Assembly (NCBI GenBank): GCA_037976565.1
Contig: CP137666.1
Location: 1,579,495 to 1,643,494 of the forward strand
Length of the DNA: 64,000 nucleotides
Source: Mesocentrotus franciscanus
Taxonomy: Eukaryota > Echinodermata > Echinoidea > Camarodonta > Strongylocentrotidae
Reading direction: 5' to 3'
Shown: positions 1 through 12,500 of the stretch, in pieces
Layout: each line of letters begins with the position of its first letter
Position numbering within the stretch: position 1 is the stretch's first letter
The notes under the pieces: model-generated
The model's input: only the letters and a program-made list of their open reading frames with translations
Databases searched by the model: none
What the model was told of the DNA's origin: nothing
Position numbers and translations under genes: made by a program

Positions 1-547
1 CTTTGTAAGCAATGGCGAGGGTACTATAGATGGTGGATTGTACTTATTCACTGGGATCAGTGATGCAACACCAAACATTCGATCTGTCAAAAAGCACAGT
101 CTTGTAGACCTGAGTACAGTACAACATGTATTAGAACCTCAACCCTCTACCGCACAGAACATTTTCAGACATTTGGTCACTTACATGGAATATCTCTACT
201 ATTTCATCTCAAGGGAAGAATCTGTATACTTGGGGCGATTGTGTCGTAATTCGTTAGATAGTGATTTCGCATCCTACACAGAAATAGAACTACAGTGTGG
301 ATCTCACAATGTGATCCAATCTGCTCATATTGGACCAGCAGGATCCCAGTTAGCTGTCTCTTTCAGTATTGGGAGTACTGATCACCTCATGTATGCTGTA
401 TTCACAAGTGAGAGTTCATCTGCCCTTTGTGTCTATAAGATGAGTGATGTACAGCAGAGCTTTAAAGATGCTGTCTTTGGATGTATCCAGGGAGACCCAG
501 ACAAAGGATCAGAAATCACTAACTTTCAAGGCAGCACTTGTAACTCA
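1..547 (+). CDS. Plexin exon: sema domain, partial at 5' end
   Basis: Reads in frame from base 2 for 182 codons to the donor GTAAGT at 548. Propeller-type text includes YLFTGISDA near the start, CVYKMSDVQQSF and then GCIQGDP, the region that in plexins precedes the last sema blades. It ends in phase 0. In-frame translation past 547 runs on to a stop at 623-625 but is intronic. Confidence 0.93.
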
Positions 548-3500
548 GTAAGTCAAATTAAAGTACAAAGTATATGTAGTGTACCGATTGTTAGAGTTTC
601 CTGTAGTTCTCCTCTGCATACTTAATTGTAATTGAGTTCAGTTGATTTGATTTGATTTGATTTGATAATTAAAACAATATTTATCATATTTCGAATTGAT
701 TTGATTTAATCTAATTCGATTTGACCTGACTTGCCTTACAAGATGTTTACATGGTATCCCCATTCTTTTGGGGGCCCCTGCATGAAATCAACGTCAATTA
801 AATGTTACATAGACGAAGCACATCTTACATTCATACCTTAATAAACGGGTGTATATGTACTTGTGTAGATACAATATGAAATATGATATTGATTTCTTGT
901 TTTCTAAGAATAGAATATCGACTGAATGTTAATTTAGTAATGTTTGTAGTATCATGTTGAGATGTACTGAATTTGCACATCGAGTTAAAAATCTCATTCC
1001 GAAATGGGAAAGGGTAACCATCAACCTTACATTTTTAAGAGTTTTGTATTACTACTGATTTGTACAGAAAAATATTAGACCAAGTACATAGGTTTACAAT
1101 TAAGTAGATTTAATCTGATATAATGTACATGCAAATAATATCCCTTTCAATTTTTGTTTCAAATCAGAAGAAAGATTTCTCTCTGTTACAAGTTTAATGA
1201 GACCTATTTTCCCCCAGTATTTGGGGCAGTATCCTGAAGCTTTCCCTCTGCCAGGCTCTGATTAGTGCACAGCTTACTAGATTAGGCAATATATTTTGCA
1301 TACAAATGTTTTTCACGGATGCTTATATTGACTTGTTACATACAAGAAATCACATAATCTGTGAAAATGCTTTTTTTTTAATACAACATTTCACAGAAGA
1401 TTACATTGATTGGTACATTTTCTTTCTTTGCCTCATCCATCATCACTTCTTTTGTCATGATCCCAGCACCCCACCCCTCTTGAGCAAAACAAAAAAGGGT
1501 AACATTGTTGTAACCATCTTATTTGTTAACCTCAGAGGGCATCATGCTGTGACTGTCATTAAAGATAATTTATTATAGTTTATGTGCTATTGAATGTTAT
1601 AAAATAATATTCTCTTTTTTTCCTGACAGTTTGCTTTCACTCCACCAGATTCAGTCCGGTGTACAGTTTATGACGAAGATGATGACTTGATATGAATCTC
1701 TACGAGTATGCTAGTGGAATGCTTCCCCTCTCTGCCCATAAGCCATACACCACCACTTTTTTTTTATGTGATACCTGCCTTCACCTCATTTACTATAGGA
1801 ATTAGACAGCACGCCATTATTTCAAGCTTTCATTCCAGATTCAGTGCAGTATACAGCCTATTACGAAGAAGAGGAATTCTTCTCTTTACCGGTATACCAG
1901 TGTAATGTTCCTATGTCTTCCGCACTGACACATCAATTACCAGTAACTTGTACTTAAGCTCCATTGTGACTCTTTTATCGTACAATATCTCTCCTTATGT
2001 TCTTTTTGGCAGCCTTCTACATTCAATCCACCACATTCAGGACAGTGTACAGCTCATTTTGAACAAGATGGCGTTGGACAGACTCTCTACCAGTATGCTA
2101 GTGGGACGGTTCCCCTCTCTGCATTGCCCATCAGCACCATTCCTGATGTGACGCCCACCTCCATTGTGACAACCATAGAGAGACAGCATACAGTGGCATT
2201 CATAGGAGATACACAAGGATACCTCCATAAGGTGAGTGTACATATCTGTATACGGTAGAAATGATAATCACATGTTTTGTTAGCAGTGTAAGAGTCATCA
2301 ACCTATTAACTATACAGATAACTCATCATTTAGAAGACCATGCTTTGACTAGGCGAGGAGGCGAGGAGGCGAGGAGGCGAGTTGGCTCAGTCGGTAAAGC
2401 GTCTGCCTGTCGAACCAAAGATCTCGGGTTCGAATTCATCCCCTAACGCGCCCCTCCCCATGTTTCATAGACGCAGGTTATATGTTAAAGGGATAGTTGA
2501 GTTTTGTTGCAGAGGGCGCTACGCAAAATATTTTTTTTGGTCAGATATTGAAAAACTGAGTGTCAAATTTGAAAAAAATATACAATTTAAATGACAAAAC
2601 CATCTTTGTTTCATCACAATCGGTTCAGAGACGGCTGAAATATCCATATATCGTCGCTGATTTTACGAACCGGCATACGAAGCCTCACAGCGCGAAAACA
2701 AGTTTCCGAGATAATCGCGTTTAAAGACAGCGGCCGGTTTAAAATGCTCATTTGAACACCGTACTTTCATTTAATCAACATGGAATTACATATGTAATAA
2801 GAGTTGAATATTTTCTTTCATATGCACTCAATATTACAGCAAGAAACGAAATACTTTTGGTATCATTCATGGTCAAATACGTATGCCGGTTCGTAAAATT
2901 ACTCGTATGCGCATTTTGCATAGAACGCGTAGTTAAGAAAAATCTTACGAACCGACACGCGTTGATCCTGTGCCGGTTCGTAAGACTTGCGCCTTGTGTA
3001 GCTGCGCGTACTGATGAGTCTTACGAACCGGCATATGATTTTGATGGTGCATTAAAATGACATTCTCAATACGAATTGTCACAAGGACAATTAAATCTTT
3101 TCCTACCGCATCACACGGTTAGTATATCTTTGATATCTCACTTGAACCTGTATTTATATTTTGTTTACATCTTTTTTCTCTTGATGTTTTCGTTTGTTTC
3201 CAATATTCTAGCCCTTCTCTCTCTCTATTTCGCATGAAGTATCCCGTATTTTCCTCTTTTTTAAATTTATATCTGAATGGTTCTCTTCTGAATCTTTCAT
3301 GTTGGCCTACCAGTCATATAATCGATTAACGTTTGTAACATATGCTATATGATTCGTAGATTATATACATTACCGTACGTATCAGGACAATTTCTCCCTG
3401 GACAATCACCCCCTGAAAATTATCTCTCCGGGAAACTACCCACCCCCCCCATGGACAATTACCCCCAGTTCATTAAAGGGAAGACGACCCTGATAATAAG

Positions 3501-6500
3501 CTGGTTTTTAATAAAAGCAGATTTTTTTCTTTCTTGGGGTTAATTGTCCTGTGGGGGTTCTTGTCCCAGGGGGTAATTTTCAGGGAGGGTGGTGTTTGTG
3601 CTTGGGGATAGTTTTCCGCGAGAGACGGTGCTTTGATGTTATACCTTCATGGTTTATCAAGTAATTTCCCCAACTCTTATCACAAAATGTCCACATCTTG
3701 GGCAGATACTCAATACTGCACTTCTCTCTCTTCATTCCAATCTCTCTCTATCTCATAGAACCTTTTATATATTCCTATCTCAGTCATGTCTCCCTTTACC
3801 TCAAGGAAAGTAGAATTTAAATTAGAGAGGTACATTGCATCTAAATTACATATTATCATATCATTTTCAAGGTACCATAATTGTGTGGGGCAGTGGCGGA
3901 TCCAGAAAAAAAAAAGTTAAAAACACCCTTTTTTGAAAAAAAGAAGTTGGGCCTCCTCCCCTAGCGCCCAAGGGGTGATGGAAAAAAACCCTTCCCGTAG
4001 GGAAAAATTTTAGGCCCCCTCCCTTGCCGCCGGCTGGATCCGCCCCTGGTGTGGGGCATGGTGTTGTTATATATTTTACTGTTACAGTAAAGAGAAAATT
4101 CCCTCTTTGAAATTCATGGTTTAAATTGATAATATACATATTTAATCCTCATTTTGAGCAAACAAATGGTTAATTGTTTGTTCACCAATTAAATGTAACC
4201 GTTAGAAAATGCTGCATAGTTGTTAGAAAACACAATTGTAGCAAAAATACAAGAGGCATGCTAAAAATCTACAAATCGGCGTAAAATTATGCTCAATATA
4301 TTTGCACAATACAATAATATTTTCATCCTATTACATGTATTTGAATTTTGATTGCAACTTATACTAAATGCATACGTGTGCACATTTGGGGTGTCAAAAA
4401 TGTCCATGGATTTGCATTAATATAAAGACATTCTATTTACTCAATTATAACATTTGATGGAATCATGAAGCCAAAATGAGGTTCATGGACAAGTTGAAAA
4501 CATTGGCAAATTTCAACAAGTTTCTTAATCAGTACCAATACGCCACAGAAAAGATGATTCTTGAAGACTTAGAAATGATGCATACAAAATATTACACATT
4601 AGACATATTCTTTAAATGTTGCAATGAATATAAATATTGTAATTTTGAGATAGAGCTAATATCTACTTACTCCATATGACAGCTCATATATTGTTCATGC
4701 ATAATTGACTACATTTCTTGCAGTCTATGCACAAGGAATCTGCAGCATAATACCATTTTTAGAACAGGAAATACCTTTTCAAATAACACAAGCAAAGTGT
4801 GCTTTTACATGAAATCTACTCTAAATTTAATTTATGTATAACTAAGCTAGATTACTCATTACTAAAGAATCAGCATCAACAATGAACTGGATAAGAGAAG
4901 GTGATTATCCAGTGCCCTTCCTGATCAGTTTAGAAAGACATATCATATATATTTTAGAAATTATTCAGATGATATGCCAAGCACTGAAAGCTCAAATGGG
5001 AATAGAATATACATACAGAGTAATTCAGTTATAATTAAACCAACTTGTTAATATTAATTACATGAGTTTATTGCTCCCCAATGAAATATTGGTGAAGATC
5101 AGTCACTTGAAGGACAATTAATTGATGATTAGAAGTTTGCAAGGCCACTATATACATTTAATGTCAACAACGCATTCTTCAACAATACATTTTAATCCCT
5201 TTAAAATTTGTCAATGAAAGCCATTTCACAAATGAACACTTCGGTCCCCATCAGAAAATATCTACCAACAGGAGAAGATTTACTGTATGAAATTGAAAGC
5301 ATTAAACAATGTGAATCTAACATAATGTATGTCTAACTAATAAAGGTAGTGGCTCTCATTCTAAAGCCTTCCAACTTCTATGTAATTTCCTCAGTAGATG
5401 GTAAGTCAAATCTTAGAATACACCATCTTCCTTCCTATGATTTTTCCTTTAGCTCTTCAAGTGGCCCCCACCCACGAAACCTCTTTAAATTGTCATGTAT
5501 TATACAATGTTGTAGCATGATTAATTGTTATTTTATTAAGTTGTTAAATTTAAATGACAATAACCCTATTACAGTTTAAGATCCTGGTGGAGGATTGCAA
5601 ATGAAGGCTACAAAATAAACATGAAGAAGGTAATGTAATTTTCTGATAAAGTCATACTATAAGTTAGGATGTTGTAGTATGGGTACTAGTTATTGGCTTG
5701 GAATAACCAAGTGTAGATAACAATGTTATTTTGAACATTACTGATATATCTTTTACTTGTAAACCTTGGAAAAATTAAAAGAATTATGTAATATATATAT
5801 ATACATGTATATAATTTGAATGGTTATGATTCAAATTACATGAATACAAATTCCTATATAACAGGTGAAATATCTGCTGTGCTATTACTGACCAACAGCA
5901 GCTAACAGGAAGTTTTCTTTGTCAGATTCCACTTTGTGTACTTCATCCTCAAAGTCTGTATCCAACTCCATGGGTTCTGTTTCATTCTGCCTTTGGGATG
6001 TCCTCACCAGGTCTGAGAACTTTAACACAGAGAAACAAAATTTGAGAGCAGTTTAGAAATGAATATCACATATGCAATATTCCTCATCAGTCTTGGTTTA
6101 TTTATTTGGATGGTTCATTGAATTTAATAAATCTCACTTTGGTCTAAATTACTGAATATGAGGTTGTAGAAGCCACAAACGGATATTTTTACAAAAATAT
6201 ATTCTAATGAAATCGACAGAATGTGTTGAAGTTGTCGTAACACATACATCATGATTCAACAAACTTAGAAAGTGCAGTCAAAGTTAATGCATAAATTGCA
6301 AATCCTAAGCTTATTTCTCTAAGCTGCACTGTACACTAACCAAAGGTAATAAAAATAGACATCCCCTGAAAAAAAACTTAATAGAAGGACACTTCTTAAA
6401 TATCACTCAATAGTTGCATTCAGGTGTAAACATGTAACTTACCTAAAAACCAGTGACCTGTTCAGTGTTGTCCATGGGTTTGGGATCCCTTGGCTCTCAA

Positions 6501-9500
6501 TTTGTTGAGCAATTATTTGTGGACCATCGTTCTGATAGCAGTCAGTGTGTGGGCTGTCCGGAAGTAAAATTATTTATTAAATTCATTTATTTCATTTCAT
6601 TGGGAGCATAAACATACAACAGAGGAATTTTGAAATGAGACAAGAAATATCATGGAATACTATATACAGATAAGTACATGTATGCTGGAGTAGGTACATG
6701 TATATAGCAGCCAAAAAACAAAACAACAACAACTTCATATCAGGTTTACCCAGAATTCAAATACATGTATAATAAATTGTGGATAAAAACTGAAAAGTAG
6801 TTATACAACAATTAGCAATGTGATAACATTAATCCATATTCACTTTGTAAGCAGATTCAATGTGAATGTCAACAGAGAATTTAAAGAAAGATACATCTGG
6901 TAATTCTTTAAACTTATTTTTACCTACCGGTAACCACTTGCTAAGTTCTTATCACAATATTCTAAATCACTTGTGAATGTTGTTTGATCACAACTCATAG
7001 TTTCACAAACATGTACATGTAAGTATATGCTAAAAATATACTAATTGCTGTATTGTGTAATGAATATTACCCAAAACTATAACTTTTCTTTAACTGGAAT
7101 GAAAATTGCATGATTCATATTTCAAAAACTTACCATTATTTAGGACAATGATATCTGTCATAAAATTATACTGGAAGGTGGTAATTTCATTTATTTTCAA
7201 GTATGTTTGTCAAACTTCAAAACCAATAAAAATACTCAGCATTATGCACGTATCTGGTTACATTAACATTAACATGTATATCTTTATTAGCTACAAAAAA
7301 ATAGAATGAGGAATAACTCACCACCAATCTGTGAGCTTTAAGTCAGCTGGTTTTCAATCAAAAGGGTCAATGTATGGGACATTACATCCTTGCTGGACCT
7401 CTGAAGGGCATTTCAACTCTGTTAGGAGCATTTTTAGGCTGTCAATCCTTGGGCAGTCAAACTTAGCATCATCGGTCATTGGGCGTGAACATATCTGAAT
7501 CACTGCAAAGCAATACATATAATATTTGCATTTGAGTAATTCAGAATGAAACAGAAATAATGAGATAAATTAATGAACTGGATTGGAAGCATTCTACACC
7601 ATAAACATATTCTAATGTTTGCTTAAATATCACTTTACCCAGAAACAAATAAATTAAAGTTACTATGGAGATAAACACACCTAATAATTTTTTTCTGGCT
7701 GGTACCCTCCCCCCTACTCCGGGTTGAAGGGACCGCATTTGTGTTCCCAAAATCTCTGGTAAAGAACAATAGTGAATTGCATTAATTCAACCCAGTGTAA
7801 AAATTATAGCCTCTCAACATAATTCCAATTTTTAAAAAGCATATCAACTAATCTATTTCACACACTACTAGTACCCAACTGCAAATTATGAGATGTACTC
7901 AGTATTGTTAACATTCTTTGTAGAAAGTAATTTGGATGATGTGCATTAACAATCTAGAAGAAAGTATCTGAAAGGAAAAAATGTATTACTAACCAAGCTC
8001 AGGTAATGGGATGTCTCCCATATCCATGGTGTGTACAAGTCCAGGTTTCCGACACTGCTAACATTTTCCCCGCCACCACCTGCTGCCCCATTTCATTTTC
8101 ACTGAAGTGCCTCTCCTTGGTACCGAATTCTTTCTCCTTTTGATATCAGTCAAGGAAACCAAATTAGTAGATGTGTCCTTGTTCTACTGGACAAGACTAT
8201 TCTGGATGAAATTCATCTAATGATTGAATAAAGATTTTATAATAAGTCAAATATCAATAGTTTATAAAGAAAACAAAACCTGATATTTGATAATCCTATC
8301 TATAACACTGGCAAACCTACCAAGTGCTAGACCTGACCTGGTGAAGGCATGTGGTTCTACATGTACAATAATTATATTGTTTCAAGTCATTTTTTTCACT
8401 TTGCACTAATCAATCGTGACCACTATGAGAGACAACACACCACAATATCCTCGTTTAGTTGCTGAAAGTGAAAAGGCTTTCGATGAGTACGACTACGAGC
8501 ATGGACGTAGACTTTAATACCGAAGACCTGAACTCTTTGACAAAATATGGTCATACCTAAAACCACTTATAATAAGGATGCAAAGAAAAGACTTAGACAT
8601 ATGACCAAATTATGCAGGTCTCAAGTGAATTTGAAACTAAATTAAAGGTAAATGGGATGGTGATCTTTGGTAGATGTTCATGCAGTGTACTCACTACTCG
8701 CTAGACTAGTCACTAGTGCCAGTGGCAGTGGCATATTTCTACAGCCCAGCAACAGATATAGACTAGATACAGAACTCATCTCTGAAATCATGCCAGTTTT
8801 GCCACATCACATTACTTTAAGTTCTAAACATATAGCCCACAGGTTAGTAGCAAGTAAATAGGGTCTGTTGTTACTACAATAACCCCAGAATCTAACTTAA
8901 TGGGTCCCGTTCATTGAGCGAAACATTTTTAAATTGTTTGCATGCACGTTACCTGTAGCTTCGATACACTGGTACACTAACATAACCCGCTACATGTGGG
9001 GCTGGGTTAGCGAAAGAGGAAATAATCATAGGGTAATCACCAATTTAGGAGAGGTTATTTTACAATTTTATAGATAATTCAAACATGACGTGCATACATT
9101 TTCATTGAATCGAGAACAAAATAAACCTCAACTCACCAGTTCCACGCAGACTCGAAGTTTAAGCATCAGATTTCGGTGAATCCTATTCTGCTAGCAGACT
9201 AGTTATAGTTATGCGTGCCGGTTCGTAAAATCAACAAATTCCTTTTCGCGCGTTAACTCGAGCTTTACGAACTGGCATACATAGCGCACACACTTTATAA
9301 AATCGAATAACTTTTTAATTAAAGCGTTTTATGACCTAAAATTTTGCAGAAAGGTTGATTATTATAATATCATTCAAAATATGTAAAAATATTGAAATCG
9401 AAAATTTACACGAAAAACGCTTCGTATGCCGGTTCGTAAAATCAGCGACGATATATAACCATTTCTAATATTTTTGGTGGTACCAAATATTCGGTTATTT

Positions 9501-12500
9501 TGAACCAGCCGTTGAAAACAAGTTTGAAAAACAAGATAGCGCGTTATACGTTTTATTCCAGCCAATACCAATATTGGCTTTTTGTTGTTTTTTCGTATTG
9601 CTTATAATACGCACAACCAGCCGGCCCTTGTATTGTTATTATTATTCAATTAATTAATTAACGGCCACCGTTTTTTTTTTTAAAGTGGAGCTCAATTGGT
9701 ATGATCGTATTCAATCTAAATTCACACATTTTGGGGGTCTAAATTTACCGTCATAGCAAATTTAGGTTCTAAAATGGCACTAGCAATGTCATAAAAAGAA
9801 TAAGAGCAATAACCATGCATTTTGAAGGCATTTGCGGTCTTAAACAAGAACTCAACTATCCCTTCAAAGATACTATGTCCCTTTTGCAGCCAACACCAAA
9901 TTATGTAGAACTTTGCAGGAATTATGAATATGTCATGTATGTCCTATCTGTGAAATTTAAACATTAGCAGTGTCTTAGTATTTAAATTATGCAAGGAAAC
10001 CATTTTACCTTCTAGACTTTACTGTCAGACACTATTGAGTGACTGACTGACATCTTTTTTCTTTGGTAATAGCATACATAAAATGAGCTGTAACAGGTAC
10101 ATGAGCATTTTATCTACATCAATAACCCACTACTTGTAATGGCCAAAACTAAACTGATTGAATTTTTTTTGCAGCACAAAACGTACGACCATTCGGTAAA
10201 AGGGTCTGAAAATCAGACTATTACTTAGGTAAATGCAACGGGGCATTGTGGCGTGCGCCTGTAATCCAGCAAACAATGGAAGTTACAAACTGATTCGGCC
10301 GAGGACGCAGGTTCGAAACTGAGTCACGTCTTTCGGATGGTGACGTTAAAGGTCGGTCCCCAGACGTAAATTATCATATCCGACTGATACACGTCTGTAA
10401 AAACCCAATTACACACACACACACACACACACAATCACTTATGTCGATTCGACAACTAATGGTCGTTATTTTCCCACTAAAAGCCATTTTCAAGCCCTTT
10501 CGTTTTGAGGGACGTTCTAAATTAGTATTGTCTTTCAAATTCCGTTGGAATTTAACCTTTAACATTTAATTTTTGGGCCTGCAAATGGGAAATAGTACCT
10601 TTATGTGAAAAAACTCCGTCCCTCGGATAGGACGTTAAATGGAGGCCCCGTGTAGAGGAGAGTCCCCACCTTTGCACGTTAAGAACCCACTGCACTATTC
10701 GTATAAGAGTAGGGGGAAACCCCGTTGTAGTGGTCCACCAGCACACCCCTAATCAGTTTAACGGGAGGAGAGACCCGAGGGTTACAGTAATTCAGTTCGT
10801 TTTTCACCTCTCAGGGTACTGAGCACTAATTTTGTTTTTCCTTTTTTGCCCCCGTAAATTTGACAATCGCGCCGACCGATATTTCGCTCAGTTGGGGGCC
10901 TAGTTAAACTTTTTTTTTAGCCGTGCATGTTGCGCAGGGTAGGCTTGGTAAGAAGGAGTGATGCACCGTCATGTGATGTCATTTGACCTCATTACCTACA
11001 TTCTAGAACCCGTTTTAAATTTAACTACTGATATCTAAACCACCAGATATAAAGGTCTCTTACATTCTGGGTAATCTTGACCAGCTTTAAATGGGGACTA
11101 CAGGAGGGACTTGAAATGGGTCAAAATACCAGCCAACATTATAAAGATGGATGCATTTCAAGACACACATGTGGTCCCCATCGTAGTAATACCTGGACAA
11201 GACTGCCCAGAAGAGGCCTGGATAATTGATTGTTTATCAATACATATTAAGTTGATGATTCACTATATGTTTTAGTTGTAAAAATGTACAAATTTATTAC
11301 CCTTTTTTATTGAGCAGAATAGACAATGTTGTGAAAGAAAATAACATATGTATAATTATTTTATTGATGTATGGCATGCACACTTGTAGAATATTGATTC
11401 AATTGATATGTTCTACCATTCTAACTTGTTTGGTTTGCCAGGTGAATATCGTAAATAGCTCATTTGGCTACGTCTATGAGACTGTCCCTCTTGGAAGTGG
11501 ATCTGTTTTAAAAGACATGTTTCTTGATGAATCTACAGAGCAGATAACAATAGCCACAAGTTCAGAAGAAGGCTCACAGGTAGATTATACATTGCGTATC
11601 AAAAAAAGTGTACCCAACTTCAGTAGCTCCTAATTAAAAATTCGTAAACCAATATGACTTTGAAATCTATTTCATAATGAACAGTAACTTGTTTCCTGTC
11701 CAATGATACCCTATTCTTAATATTTTCACCACGGGCGACTGAGCACCAGGGTCTTTAAAAAGTGTTGTCATAATCCCCTTGTATACCAAGTTTGGTCTAA
11801 TGGAACGAATGTGGGTCAGGCCATTTGCATGTGTTTCTTTGGTCTTAAATCCATATAAAGGTTAAATTATGCTTTGTGCTTCAGTCCATCATTGTTTAAA
11901 ATGATGCAATATAACTGGGCTTTCACAGGACCTTGTTTCAATCCATATAGGATAACTTTTAATTATTTTGAACAGCCTATTAACTTCTTGTCTAATGATA
12001 TCTATGTTCTCTCTGCTCACCTCTTAGCTGCGCCATTTCACACGCATAAGGACCATAAGGTGTTTATCTCGAATAGCGTATGAAAACTCAAAGGTTACCC
12101 AAACCCAAATGCAAGAAGGAACACATATGATGATAATTATCAAAGAAATTTACAGTAGGATTTAATGAAAGGGTCACATTTCAAATCAACGTTAACATTT
12201 GTGTATCACTCAATGAGAAGAGTTAACCTAAACAAGGGATGCGAATGAAGTTAAGATTGTAATCATCGTAACGAAAAAAATATCATAAATTTTGCTTGAA
12301 ATTTTCAACTACGTAATTTTCATTTTAAATAAGTTAACAATTGTTTTAGGAATGAGATAACACACGCACATCATGGCTTTTGACCCACATTCATTGTTTT
12401 AGCCCAAACTTGGTACAAGAGGATTGTGACAGTAGTTTTTGAAAAGCCTGCCGATCAGTCATCCGTGGCAGCACAATTATGAATGTGATGTCATTAGATA

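Noticed and set aside
2369..2450. A functional tRNA gene
   Set aside because: A and B boxes are present but no cloverleaf with paired acceptor stem could be drawn; other heads at 19.1, 31.2, 31.6 and 32.5 kb show SINE bodies.
4476..4679. 67-codon frame on the + strand
   Set aside because: Plain AT-rich translation without splice sites or relatives; it lies in a plexin intron.
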